From Heterocephalus glaber (lineage: Eukaryota; Chordata; Mammalia; Rodentia; Bathyergidae), in contig NW_004624730.1 in NCBI RefSeq assembly GCF_000247695.1, positions 34,265,743 to 34,329,742 on the forward strand: DNA of 64,000 bases. Reading direction: 5' to 3'. The notes under the pieces were generated by a model that saw nothing but the letters and a program-made list of their open reading frames with translations, made no database searches and was not told the origin of the DNA. The position numbers and the translations under genes were made by a program. Of this stretch, positions 33,600 to 45,269 are shown in pieces (position 1 is the stretch's first letter; each line of letters starts with the position of its first letter).

Positions 33600-35090
33600 T
33601 ATGCATAGTTAGCCCAGCCATCTCCAGTGACCCACTTTTTCCTAACTTCCTCCTCTGTGGTCAGGTTTTGTTGGTACATATAATAAGCCTGGAAAGGCTT
33701 CCTGAAATATTGACTCTGGCTTTCTCCCCTGGGGTTCAGGCTACAGAGCAAGACCAGTGACCTGTGAACAACCATCCAGCAACACCTTTCATCCACATCA
33801 GGCTTCGCAGAGTGAGCAGACTTAATGACATTCAGCTCCTAAGTGGAGCAAGCGCCACTGCTGTACACGTGTTGACAGTGAGCAGTTTCTTTCCTCATCA
33901 CCCTCCATGGTCAGGTTGTGAATTCTGACTCAGCTTCACATGCAGCTGCTCTTGGGGTGATACCGCAGCATTTTCTAATGAGCCATTTCTCCTTCCTGCA
34001 GGCCCCATGAGACTCAAACCATAGGCTGCTCTGCCAATTCCCCAAGCTCTCCCCATGTGAATTCTCACAGCCACCCTGCAGCTCATGGAAAGTTTGCCTA
34101 ATAGCAAGTTAATTTCTCACAACTCCACTAGATACATATTTAATGCATTTTAAAAATAGATGCTGCAAGTCTTTTCCAAGGCTATTTCAGACTATTGATA
34201 GCAAATTTTCTTTTAAATAAAACTTTTATATATGCATGCATGTTTTATTTAACATGGAACAGATTTTATTCCCATGAAGAGTAGGAGTTATAAGCATTAT
34301 TTGCTGTCCTTCCTTGGGACAGCAATGCAGGAAACCATAAAGGTTGTGCTCAGAACACAGAGATCTGAAAAACATTTGACTTCCATCCTATTTCTTCACA
34401 TTTTACTGGTGGCTGAAGGCTCTTATCAGTCTATCATCATAAGTGGTCCAGCGATGAAGTAGCTGTGAGAGCTGAGAAAAACATTCTTGTCTGAACAGGT
34501 TCATTGTTAGAAACCAAGGCCTGTTCCAACATAGAAGGGGGAGATTATAATAGCATATGCGTCTTAGAAAGTATTTTTCAAGAAAAGCCTTTTGTTTTTC
34601 AATTTTCTACGTGAACATGGGTCATGGTAGTAGTTAAAAATTCTGAAGAGATTAAAGATGAGGGCACTGTCTTCCAAAAAAGATGTCCAATCTAAAAGAA
34701 AATGCCTTTCCCAAAATATTTTCTAAACTTGATCTTTCAGAGACCATACTCAACCCTAGCTGAGAAGTACTCATTTATTAGGCCATTCCAAAGGGGACTA
34801 CACAAATGGTTATAGGAGCTTGTCCACTATTAACATTTAAAATTCATTCCTTCTGAAACTGTAATGTGTGAGTTCATAAGAAAAGAACTTTGCATGAGAG
34901 TTACATATATAATTATTTAGATTATGCTTTCTTTTTCAAAATCTTTCTTTAAATAGCTAATGATAAATAAGAATGCAAACATTATCCAAAAATATGTATA
35001 GTTTCCCTCCCAAGACAAAAACTGTTACGTTTCTTATATATCCTTACAAAGATAATATGTACACTTCAAAGACAATAGCATTAAACATAC
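33600..35090. other. Intergenic, nothing recognised
   Basis: No convincing exon, RNA gene or repeat. An ATGCATGCATG run lies near 34233. Confidence 0.45.
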
Positions 35091-35099
35091 AGTTCTTGA

Positions 35100-35450
35100 A
35101 CCCTTTTTTTCCCCCACTAGGCAATTTATCCTGAAGCTCAACTTCATTGTTTGTAACTGCTACAAAATATTCCCTCATATGAATGTTCCATAATTAACTA
35201 ATCTCCTATTGAGCTTTTGGGTTGTTCACACAGTGTATTGCTACTACAAACTATGCTGTGGTGAATATCTATATCTATGATTCTATATATATATATCTTC
35301 ATGCACATGTACCATTACTTATATAGATTAAATTCCTAGGATTGGGGTTGTTGAGCTGAAGGATAGTACATTTTTAATTTGGATGTGTACTGCAATGTTG
35401 CCCTCAGAGATTAAACAAATTTTTCAGCTTTCCCCACTACTTTGAGAGGA
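35100..35450 (-). repeat. Old L1-like 3' fragment
   Basis: CTTTTGGGTTGTTCACACAG, TACAAACTATGCTGTGGTGA and TAAATTCCTAGGATTGGGGT recall the antisense 3' end of an ancient L1. An AT run lies at about 35285-35298. Confidence 0.55.
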
Positions 35451-35528
35451 CAGTGATCTTCTAATCAGTCTTTTTTGTTCTACTTGAGTTTATGACTTTG
35501 TGGAGTCAACTCAAAAATAGACAAGTAT

Positions 35529-35620
35529 GGGGCTAGGGATGTAGCTCTGTGGTACAGCACTTCCCTAGCATGTGCAAAGCCTTGGGTTTGATACCTAGCA
35601 CTGCAAAAATAAAAAAATGT
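35529..35620 (+). mobile_element. Older ID-like SINE
   Basis: GGGGCTAGGGATGTAGCTCT to TAGCACTGCAAAAATAAAA; lacks the GGTACC end of the young group. Confidence 0.8.
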
Positions 35621-35772
35621 AAAAGTTAAATAGTTAAATATTTAAAAAAGCACAAATGAATAAGTAAGTATAGCTAACAGAATGTGACACAGCACAATAT
35701 CATTATTCCGATCTATTCCCTCAGCAAAATTTCCCCAATTACCTCAACACACACTCTAATTCACTCTGTAGT

Positions 35773-35776
<4 letters not shown>

Positions 35777-35807
<31 letters not shown>

Positions 35808-35880
35808 GTACCAGGGATTGAACTTGGGTCCTTGGTCTTGCCAGACAGGCGGTGGAACCACTGAGCTAAATCCCTGACCC
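35777..35880 (-). mobile_element. ID-like SINE with a 30-T tail
   Basis: Antisense copy with an uninterrupted T run at 35777-35806, then GGTACCAGGGATTGAACTTG and onward. A pure long tail suggests a young insertion. Confidence 0.9.
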
Positions 35881-35984
35881 AATATGTTGTCTTAATATCC
35901 CTTGACACTATCAGAAATCACCTTACTTCTTTGTTTATTTCTTCCCCTGGTCATCTATCCCCACAGGAAGGTAAACCTTGAGAA

Positions 35985-36080
35985 AGGAAACACAGCCATC
36001 AATACTTTTCACCACCCAGCACTTTGAAGAATACTGAGCATTAATCAGTATTCAATAAACGTGTATCGAATGAAATGCTG
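35985..36080 (+). repeat. Probable L2 3' end
   Basis: CACCCAGCACTTTGAAGAAT then CAGTATTCAATAAACGTG then GAATGAAA, the usual L2 end layout. Confidence 0.5.
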
Positions 36081-36099
36081 TATCTAGACAGACTTTAGA

Positions 36100-36860
36100 T
36101 ATCCAAGAATATGAGTTTGCTCTGGAATAATGCTCCAGACATTGCTACAAAAGACAAATTTAGGTGTTCAGAGGAATTTCTAAAACATTCTGGAATATTC
36201 TGGGTTTAGGGAGAAAATGAGGTTCATATCAACCTCAGGGAGACAAATGGGGCTGCCAGAAAATATCCAGTCCTTTTATTTGAATCTGAAGACAAATAAA
36301 TTTCATTGTCTTTGGCTCAGAGCAAATTATAAGGGCAAAGTGAAATAGAAATTAATATTTGTAAGGTGGTTTGAAGAATAACATTTCTAAATGAAAAACA
36401 AAGTGGAGATCTTGGACTGCATCTCTGAGGGCTTTGCTTTGAGGAAGTTCTGTCAGGCAGGATCTGCTACAGGGTGATTCACTGAATGCAGGTAGTTTAA
36501 ATGAGTGTTTGTTGAAGGGGTATTCCTAAATCCTCTAAGGGTTATTTGGCTGGGTCCCAGGTATGGCTCACAAGTCTGGCTAGACCTAATTAATTGGGTC
36601 CAGCCATGTGGGAAACTTTAGTAATGGCTGCTGGTATAAACATTTCATGCCACCAATTCACTGACTTGGCACCAGGAAGACATGAAAATGTCATTTGAGC
36701 TTTCTAGATGTTATATATCTAGAAGATACAGAGGACACCAACAGAGTTTTCCCATTGGAAAATATTTCTCAGTCTTGATTAATTAAATATATGAAGAAGG
36801 CTCCTCTTTATTTCCAAAGAATGTGCATTTCTCAGAAGTCCATTGTTCAGTTACTTATTT
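36100..36860. other. Intergenic, nothing recognised
   Basis: No exon or repeat that I can name. Confidence 0.45.
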
Positions 36861-36876
36861 AGAAATTCCATGTAGG

Positions 36877-36962
36877 TTGGGCTGGGGATTTAGCTCAGTG
36901 GTTCTGCCGCCTACCTCGCAAGCGCAAGGACACAAGTTCGATCCCCAGTACCAAAGAAAAAA
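36877..36962 (+). mobile_element. ID-like tRNA-derived SINE
   Basis: Forward copy with a perfect 16-bp duplication AGAAATTCCATGTAGG at 36861-36876 and 36963-36978. Confidence 0.93.
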
Positions 36963-37248
36963 AGAAATTCCATGTAGGCTTTCATGCATCAGCGCCATGC
37001 CAAAGGGTGGCTTTTGGGACCTTAGAGCTCTTATCCTCATTAGGGTCACCTTACCCAATTCTTTAATATGGACAATTACTGATTTCTCAAGCATCTTCAA
37101 AGTTTTGCTAGCCCCCACTTCCAGCCAGGCTGCTTACTCTAAATACCCTTACTGAGAAATTATCACTCCATCCCTGGGCATAGTCATCCAGAATGTGATG
37201 ACCCGGGAGAAAGCAGCCATCACAGGGCTGTCTGTGTAATCAACTTTT

Positions 37249-37326
37249 TTCTTGGTACCGGGGATCGAACTTGGGTGCTTGCGCTCGCAAGGCAGGCGGC
37301 AAAACCACTGAGCTAAATCCCCGGCC
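37249..37326 (-). mobile_element. ID-like tRNA-derived SINE
   Basis: Antisense near-consensus copy with a perfect 17-bp duplication CTGTGTAATCAACTTTT at 37232-37248 and 37327-37343. Confidence 0.93.
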
Positions 37327-37344
37327 CTGTGTAATCAACTTTTA

Positions 37345-38600
37345 TTTGTCAGCTCTCAGCTTCTTCCCGGTCAGACATCATCCCAGGGAATTCATCTTCC
37401 TGCCCTTTCTTAGGGCTCCCTCAGCATCCCGTGGGCCCCAGGGGCCTCAGTGAGCTTCTGACTCTGTAAGAATATAGGGGGACTGGGTGGCCCTGTGTGG
37501 GACAGACCAGCAGCACCTACCTCAAGAGAACCTCTCAGAGCCTGCCAAGTGGTTCTTTCTTAGGCCCAGACTCTGCAAGTAGAAACTTCCAAATATTAAC
37601 ACTGAGCAAAACGGAAGGACCTTCACTTAGGGGATGTGCAAAGCTCTGGCTCCTCTAGACTTGCACACTTGAGCAGGTGCCTTCTCTAAAACTGGAAATA
37701 AAATTCAGTCCAGAACTGAGGATGATCACAGGCATCAGGGTTTGTTTGAATGACCTAGTATCAAAGATATAAAGATCAAAATGAATCTAAAGGCTTCCAG
37801 ATGCTGCTGCTTTTCATAAAATATTTTCTAGACATTTAAAAAATACTCTGTAAAGAAAAATGCACTACATGTTTTTTTTTTAAAGAAATGTACAAGATTT
37901 TGAAAAGAGGTAATACTAGAATTATGTTCCACTTAAGATTTCTCCACATATTTTCTTATAGGTTATGTGCCTGCTTTGGAATGTGCCTAAGAATTTACCC
38001 AAAGTAATTTAAGTACCCCAGGAGGCAAGGTAGAGAGGAACACATACTTCCTAGAATGTGGAATGGGGAGTTCTGTTATGATTCCCATTCATATGATCCG
38101 CCAAGATTGTTTCTGAAACAAAACGTCCTCTAATTAAAAGAGCTGACCCTTAGAAAGGCTGGTTTTGCCCTGCTTGGCTTAGAGTCTTAACAATGTCTGC
38201 CCTTCAAATGAATACCTCAAAGGAACTTGGCTATCAGCTCTTAAAGGCGAGGATACAGAGGTCTTTTGAGTTTCCAAGACTTCTATGTAAACTGTTCTGT
38301 CCAAGACCTGTGGACAAGCAGCTGAACTGTGACTGAAGCCGTGCCCTGAGGCAAAGCTGCATTAGAAAAGCCAGTGTGGGTTATTAAGTCAGGAGATTTG
38401 AGGTTTTGCCCCAGCTGAGGGAATGTCAACAAATCATCTGATCTCTATGTTTGTGATTTCTTGCCTGTCCCGTAGAGGCCATTACAGATCTGATCATCTT
38501 TGATTTCATCAGAGAAGAAATCAAAAGCCTATTGAAATGCCCTTGATCACTGAGGTAGGTACAAGAAGTGCAACCCCAAAAGCTACACAGAATGCAGTCA
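37345..38600. other. Intergenic, nothing recognised
   Basis: Moderate GC, no exon signals I trust. Confidence 0.45.
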
Positions 38601-38609
38601 AGATTTAAT

Positions 38610-38690
38610 TACCATTCATCTACACTGCTTCAGGCACTGGAGATATAACAACCAAGAAACATCTACGCTCCTTGCCTTCATGATGCTTCA
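38610..38690 (-). repeat. Possible L2 relic
   Basis: TTCAGGCACTGGAGATATAA then CTCCTTGCCTTCATGATG recalls the antisense L2 3' region. Confidence 0.45.
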
Positions 38691-38794
38691 TTTGCATATT
38701 GCACCAAAAAGCTAGTTCGCCATAATTCTTATACATAGCGAGCCAGAGGCCTTTGGAAAGCTAACGTGCAAGCACTCAACCACTGAAACATTTA

Positions 38795-39070
38795 AAAAAC
38801 AATTTTTATTAATTAAGGTTATTGGTACATTTTAGGTATGCATTATGATCACATTCGTCATAGAGAATTTGTACCTTTACATGATATATCTTGGTTCTTA
38901 TTTTTTCCCATTCCTCTTCCCTCCCTTCAACCCCTTCACCCCTCCTTATTTACAAAAGCTTTGTTTCCATTTCTTCCTTTTCTCATTTTTTCTTTCCCTT
39001 CTTTCCTATCCATTGTTGCATTTTTAAATGTGCATTAATGTTTTTTCTTCCTTTATCAAGTATGCAAGAA
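38795..39070 (-). mobile_element. L1 3' end fragment
   Basis: Same 3' UTR as at 16846-17040: CGTCATAGAGAATTTGTACC, then ATGATATATCTTGGTTCTTA, then a CT-rich stretch. The start TTATTGGTACATTTTAGG is the complement of an AATAA-type signal before an A-tail. Confidence 0.75.
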
Positions 39071-39079
39071 TATGTGTTG

Positions 39080-40550
39080 GCAGAGCTACCCACCATGAGA
39101 GCAGAGGAACGTGAGCATAACCTTAAGAGTACTATTTGGCCCTGAGGCTAAGACAATTGTGTGTGGCCCTAGACCAGCAGCCCCACCCTGGCCCATTTCT
39201 TCATTGACAAACAGGGATGATACTATGGGTCTGGGTGTATGTGAAACCCCACCAGCCAGTGTTTAGAAAGTCTATTTCAGGGGAAAGGGGAAGTAGATGA
39301 AATGAGATGTATAGCCTGCCTCCATGCAGCTAATTTACTGCTAGCCTTTCAAGAGACCTGCATGTAAACACAGGACCGTGTAATTAACTTGATGTCAATA
39401 CCAGCTGTGCAAAGGTACAAGGCTGAGGGGATCCAGGTGGCCAGGAATGACACAACTGGCAGGCTTTAGGAGAGAAGGTGCCCTTTTCCCTGCTACCTTA
39501 CTCAGATCCCTGTAGGACCAGGCAAGTGTGGGAAGTTTCCAGGATTAGTGAGTTTCACTCATACAAAAGGAAACAAAAAGTTACCCCTGGGGGTGTTTAT
39601 TTTCTGAGAAGCCACGGGTACCCAGTGGCTGCAGGCACTTGGCCAGGTACTTTAGGTAGAAGCCTGAATTACCCCCAGCACATTATGTAATATGGTGATG
39701 CAATTCATTGTACCAAGCAGGCTATGGAAGATACACTGGATTTCATCCTGGTGGCTGCTGAAAGTTGGGGGAAGATAGAATTTAATGGTTACATTCCTAT
39801 CTCCCATTTAGCCCAGTGTTTTTCTTTACTCAAGAAAATACTAGATATTTGGAAAACATGATTTATAATAAATAAAACAACTGTAAAGTTGAAGGAGTGA
39901 GAAAAAGCCATGTTGTCATTACAGTAACAAAAATGCAAAGGCAAACTCTAAGGTTAAAACATAGTTTCAAAGACTGTCAGGGCAAGATGTAATGTTGCTA
40001 AGCAATGCTTTCTTCAAGACTTTCCACAATTTAAAGGAAAATTCTTTTTTAGGCAACTTGTTATCCCTCCTCATCTCAGGAGGAATGAAAAGCTTATTCT
40101 AAGAAAGGTAAGATATCCTGGCAAAGGAGCAAGTCTTTTGGTTTAAGCAAATGATACATTAAGAGCCAGACCTCTTGCTAATTTGTGACTGCTCACCCTT
40201 CCTCCCTTCTTTGTTCCTCTCCTCTCTTCCCCTTCCCTGCTTCCAACCACAACGAACAGGTTTGGGTTGTTTAAGAAACTGACACCTTTCTGACTTCTCT
40301 CTTTCCTCCTAGGTGCTCCCAGTGTGTCACATGCCCAGGATGACTGAAAAGTAACAAGACTGAGTTCCAGTTCTGGCCCTAGAGATAAGTCTCGCCACTT
40401 TGCAGTCACAGGGCATGTTTCAGGGATTATCGACATCCAGGGAGGGAGTCAGCGAGAATGCAAGTGACCCAGCAGGAATGCGAGTGAGCAAGTGACAGCA
40501 GGGCTCTGGGTCAGTTTCACAATAAGCAGCCTTCCGTGGAGGGAGAGCTG
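39080..40550. other. Intergenic, nothing recognised
   Basis: No convincing exon. A CT-rich tract lies near 40195-40240. Confidence 0.4.
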
Positions 40551-40559
40551 CCCTTTCTG

Positions 40560-40870
40560 GAAGGCCTGGGAGGCACCGGCAGTCACGACGGGGTCAGGTG
40601 CTGCGCGGACCTCTTGTGACCCGTCCTCAGAAGTTCCTGGTGAATTCCCGGGGGTCGCAGGGCAAGAACAAATTAACAACAACACTCTGCTGCCATTAGC
40701 TCGGGCCTTGGGCCTTCTTTCTGTGGGTCCCAGGCGCTCCCCCCGCCCATGTGGTGTCTCAGCGCCCTACCCCGCCCCCAGCACGCCGTTCCCCGCAGCG
40801 CACCTCCCTCCCCACCCCAGGAGCTGCCTTTGCCCTAGATTCATAACATAAAAACTAGTTGCCGGACGAA
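40560..40870. promoter_or_regulatory. CpG-rich patch (possible small CpG island)
   Basis: Between CACCGGCAGTCACGACGG (40575) and GCCGGACGAATCC (40861) I count about 19 CpGs in about 300 bp, with GC well over half. The surrounding DNA has almost none. SP1-like CCCCGCCC boxes occur at about 40741 and 40770. Could be a promoter or enhancer of an unannotated transcript; direction unknown. Confidence 0.45.
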
Positions 40871-40879
40871 TCCTCATTT

Positions 40880-41890
40880 CTATTCTGTACAGTCAGCAGA
40901 GCTGAACTCTAACTACACTGGTGGTTGCTTCTTTTTCTTCATATTTTGTTTGGACTGGGGGTCATTCTTTATTAGGCTGATCTGTTTTCCATGCAATGGT
41001 TAACTTAGGAATAATAAACATGAGGAGCTCTGAGTTCTCACTGGAGTTGTTAGTACATGAGAGGAATGATTTATGAACAAAGAGCACTAGAAGCGGCAAA
41101 GACTGTCAACGTGGTAATGAGCACAAGGTCTGCTGGGAAGGAAGCAGTCATGAATGCATGCCCTTCGCACTCCCAGGGGAAGCCTCATCACCTAGCACAC
41201 CGGGCCCGGAGTTCCAGCCTCCTCAAGATGTCCTTCACTCCAAAAGACGCCCAGGTCTCTGCACGTGATATGCAGTGGGCTGGAAACCACTGGTTAGTTT
41301 TCTAGTTATGTCACTGTGCTGGGCTCAGACTAGCAGGGCTCTTCTGCTCTCTTTGAAAACGCATCTGTCACAGTTGTAGTTGACCCCACAGTGCCACTGA
41401 TGCCACATTATCACAGCTGTCTGGTCCAGGCAGTGGGCCTGTTTGTGAACACAATGAATAGGCTTAAGGCCCTGAAACAGAGATATTTTGAACAGGCAGA
41501 ATGTCATCAGGATGTTAATCACTGTACCCATAGTCAAGGTGCTGACTTACCTTGGCCTTTCCTGAAGATTTTTTCCCTTCCTCTCACCCACAAAAAGTTA
41601 GCATCATCTCTCAGAATTTTTAAAAAATACCAAGCATAAGTTACCACAAGGATCATTACATTTCTTACCACTTAAATAAATTGAACAGAATTACAAGAAG
41701 GCAGGGCAATATGTTCCTCTCTGTTTCTGGAAGTGAGGTAATAAGTATGTGGAGGACTATTATACTATTTTCTATACTTTTATGTATGTTTAAAAGCATT
41801 AAAATAAATGCTTTAAAAAGATTCTGAACATCCACTTAAAATGATAGAAAGACAATTCCTTTATTCAACTTGACTAGTATTAAGAATTAT
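40880..41890. other. Intergenic, nothing recognised
   Basis: No exon I can support; includes a short AT-rich hairpin-like stretch (about 41790-41815). Confidence 0.4.
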
Positions 41891-41899
41891 CATCCTTAC

Positions 41900-42075
41900 T
41901 CAGCTACTATTAAGAATGATCATTAACCAAGAGTGTGGAGGATATTCTATGTGCCAGGAATGGTTTCTTGGACTCAAAGCAACCCTGAAATATCAGGATA
42001 ATTAATCCAATCAACAGGTCAGACTCAGTGGAGGCTAAATAATTAGCTCAAGTCACTTGTCTTATAAGAAGGTCA
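41900..42075 (-). repeat. Probable MIR relic
   Basis: TTCTATGTGCCAGGAATGGT, then CAAAGCAACCCTGAAATATC, then GCTCAAGTCACTTG follow the antisense MIR order. Confidence 0.55.
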
Positions 42076-42089
42076 AGAATGGAAGCTTG

Positions 42090-42287
42090 GGCACGGTGGC
42101 TCACACCTGTAACCCCAGCACTCTGGGAAGTTGAGGCCAAAGGATTACAAGTTCAAGTCCAGCCTGGGCAACTTAGCGACTTAGTGACACCCTGTCTCAA
42201 AAGAAAAAATAAAATTTAAAAAGGGCTGGCAATGTAGCTCTGTGCAAAGGCTCTGGGTTCAATCCTCAATGTCACTCCCCCGCAAAA
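42090..42287 (+). mobile_element. B1-ID composite (B1-dID-like) SINE
   Basis: B1 part GGCACGGTGGCTCACACCTG to CCCTGTCTCAAAAG, A-rich linker, then the ID part GGGCTGGCAATGTAGCTCTG with internal loss. Confidence 0.8.
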
Positions 42288-42435
42288 GATGGAACCCAGA
42301 TCTCCTTCCTTGAGAAGCACAACCTCACACTCCCTTCAGCTCTCCAGAATGGGTGGTCACCTAGACCAATGATTCCTGAGTTCAGCTGGTCATAAAAATG
42401 ACACCAAACACAGACTGCTAGGTTCCTCTGCTAAA

Positions 42436-42586
42436 AAGCACACAAGGATGGGCCTATAATCGCAGCATTCTAGGAGGCTGAGGCAGGAGGATCACCTTAA
42501 GTTCAAAGCCAGCCTGAGTTTACATAGTGAGTTCAAGGCAAGTCTGAACTACATAATGAGACCTTGTCTCAATAAACAACAAAAAG
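42436..42586 (+). mobile_element. B1-type SINE with internal duplication
   Basis: AGTTCAAAGCCAGCCTGAGT is repeated in variant form as GAGTTCAAGGCAAGTCTGAA, the internal duplication usual in B1. Ends GAGACCTTGTCTC plus an A-rich tail. Confidence 0.82.
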
Positions 42587-42599
42587 ATCAGGTGGGGTT

Positions 42600-43950
42600 A
42601 AGGCTAAGGAAAGCCAAGTTTTACCCTCAGGCAATTCTCATGGGTAGGAAAATTTAGAAAATTCTCCAGTTCTTCTCGATTTGCTGGCTCCTATATACCC
42701 TGTCCAAAAAAGCAACTTCCTCCTCCAAAGAGTTTCCCTCTTTAGAGACTGTCTTTTATAATATTCTGCCTCTGGGTGGCATAAACATTACAACACAATC
42801 CTGCTTCTTCCTCTTTAGATTTATTCCAGGCTTTTTTCCCTATTGGGGGAGGATATTTTAAGTGTATGGAACATCTGCTGCAGGTGAGTCACTAAATGTG
42901 GTGTGGCAAAGGTTGCAGAAGTGGAGGGTGGAAGATCCAGTGTTCGTTCCTTCCCAGTTTCTTCCAGGACCAGCCAGCATCACACACTTATGAGTATGTA
43001 TTTGATCTTTACATATTATAAAGTCTGAAAATGAAATACATTTTTTTGAAAGAGAACATCATGCCCTCCATTCCTGTGGAGGATTTGAATCTAGTAATCA
43101 ATTCTATTTTTCAAAGGCCAATTCTGATATACAGATTTTCTTCCTGGCTGCCTCTCCCTTGCCCCGCCTGGTGTTTGCTGAATGGAAGTGAGAGTCAGTC
43201 CCCGGCCAGGAAGAACAATGAATGTATCCAAACTGCCAAGGGTCAGAAACAGAAGCATTTCACATTGTGCGTCTGAGTTCCAGAAAACCATCATATTCCA
43301 GAGTTCTTTGTGGACACTGGCATTCAGGAAAAGATGAATTATTTCACCTTTATTTCAGGCCTTCTGGGGAATACACTGGGTGGTGAAAATCGACAAATGA
43401 ACCATCACTCTACATACCCCTCTTACACAGCCTACCTATAATAACCACACAATCTAGGTGACTCTCGACAGCCTTTATGAATGTTCTATTCTTCTCAATA
43501 TTATATCAGCCCTACTGAGAGGGTGGCAGAAGGGTCTCTCTTATTACATCACTATTGCAGAAAGCATATATCAATTTTTTCTCCAGTTTTTGCTTATCAA
43601 GGCCAAAAAAACACTCAAGCCAGTGGGTTCTTCCCTCATCCAGTAGAATCAAGCCTCAAGGACCAAGGGAGAGTAAATGAGGTCTCCATTGACCTCAATT
43701 CCAAAGATGACGCCTTTATCTAAAGGGTACTTTGTGTGTCTCTGTACTCTGGAGACAAGGGATGAGGGTGCTGAGGCCTATGGGTACTCAGAGTGGGAGT
43801 GATCTATGTCCCTCCATCCAGGATGACTAGGAAAATGCACCTGTAGGAATCAGACATGCCCAGGGTTGCATTATCGGCAATCACTCTGAGAAGAGACTGA
43901 AGTTAACCTTTGTCACAGACTTCCCTCCTGGGGCCTGAAGGGACTCTGAG
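42600..43950. other. Intergenic, nothing recognised
   Basis: No convincing exon, RNA gene or named repeat. Confidence 0.4.
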
Positions 43951-43954
43951 GACA

Positions 43955-44474
43955 TGTGTATCAGTTAAGGTTCACTAGAGGATCAGATTTAATACAATAT
44001 ATATTCATATATATGAGTATATGTTCATATATATATATGAATGATACATATAGAATTTACAAGGAGGGCTTACAGTGGCTACCTGCAGAGTCAAGTGTGG
44101 AAGAATGTAAAGGGGCCATCTGTGTGCTGGAGACCCAAAGGATCCAGTCAGAAGTCAAAGGCCTGGAAGTCACCGCAGAGTCCTGTTCGAGTCCATATCA
44201 GGAAGCGGAAGAGTCTGCTCTGGAAGGCTGAAGGGTCTGTGCAGGACCATCCAAAGGTAATGGTGGAGACTGGAGCTCCTCTGAGAAGCAAAAGCCTTTA
44301 TTCTTCTCTCTCTTCTTATTCCATTCAGGCCACAAGCCTTTTGGTTGGTGCCACCCACATCCCGGCTGCCTCTTACCCTTTCAGTAAGTCAATCATCCTG
44401 ACATACCCAGAACTGTGCTAAACCAACCTGCTAGGTATTTCTTATTCAAGTTGACACCACAATTAACTATCACA
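43955..44474 (-). mobile_element. ERVL/MLT2-like solo LTR relic
   Basis: Plus strand starts TGTGTATCAGTTAAGGTTCA and ends CAAGTTGACACCACAATTAA..CACA, i.e. a TG...CA LTR in reverse orientation. An AT microsatellite (about 43996-44040) lies inside. No retroviral gene is seen. Confidence 0.6.
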
Positions 44475-44674
44475 ACATCCAATAGAGACAGTAGCTATTT
44501 TAATAGACAACCTCTTCAGTACCATTTATATGACCTTAGAGGCCTCTAAAGAATATGGATCTTGGATCTAGAAGACCCCTCAAAGTCACCTTATTGTGTC
44601 TGGTCATAGGATGAGATAGATCTTGTAAGTGAACTTTCCATGTATTTCTTTAAGCTCCCAAAAGTCTCTAGTAA

Positions 44675-45009
44675 TGTGAAGGTTAAACTCAATTGTGTCA
44701 ACTTGATCAGCTTAGGAGCTGCCCAGGGGATTGGTAGAATACATGTCTGACTGACTGAGTGAGTCATGGAGATGTGGATACTATATCTAATCCCTCACCT
44801 CTTCCTCTCTAATGCTGCTTCTCTGCTCTGCTTCCTGGCTGCCATGAACTAAGCACCTTTGCCATACCCTTCCACCATGATGTTCCTCTCTTAGAGCCTG
44901 CAGACCATGAACTAAATCCCCTGAAACACTGAGCCAAATTAAACCTCTCCTCCTTTAATTTGGGGGTGTCTGGTGTTGTATACCAGTAATAGGAAGGCTG
45001 ACTAATACA
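44675..45009 (+). mobile_element. MaLR/ERVL-type solo LTR relic
   Basis: TG...CA bounds: starts TGTGAAGGTTAAACTCAATT, then GCTGCCATGAACTAAGCACC, CTTCCACCATGATGTTCC, AGCCAAATTAAACCTCTCC (poly(A)-signal region) and CTGACTAATACA. Solo, no internal coding part. Confidence 0.6.
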
Positions 45010-45109
45010 GAAGCCTGGAGCTTCTCTGTTCAAGGAAGCATTTCTAAACTGTAATGTACTAACCTTTCTATTAAAATGTGCTTAATATAAGTCATCCCTT
45101 TCTTAACAC

Positions 45110-45260
45110 CTGGATGTCATGTTTGAACTTCAGTTTCCTCATCTGTAAACTGAGAAGACAATATGCTTGATTTTTAAAAAGTTGTCAAGATCAAAGGAGA
45201 CACAGCATGTAAATGTGCTCAGCTTACCACCTTATCCAATGTCAGTGTTAAATAAATAAC
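45110..45260 (+). repeat. MIR relic
   Basis: GAACTTCAGTTTCCTCATCT then GTAAACTGAGAAG then ATGTAAATGTGCTCAGC. Confidence 0.65.
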
Positions 45261-45269
45261 AGCAGTGTT

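Noticed and set aside
33266..33760. 164-codon plus-strand open frame
   Set aside because: It runs straight through an antisense ID SINE (33469-33570) and its duplications; the rest has no motif or splice support.
43955..45009. A full endogenous retrovirus between two LTR-like segments
   Set aside because: The two segments are of different type and opposite orientation, with only about 200 bp between them; they are separate solo LTRs.
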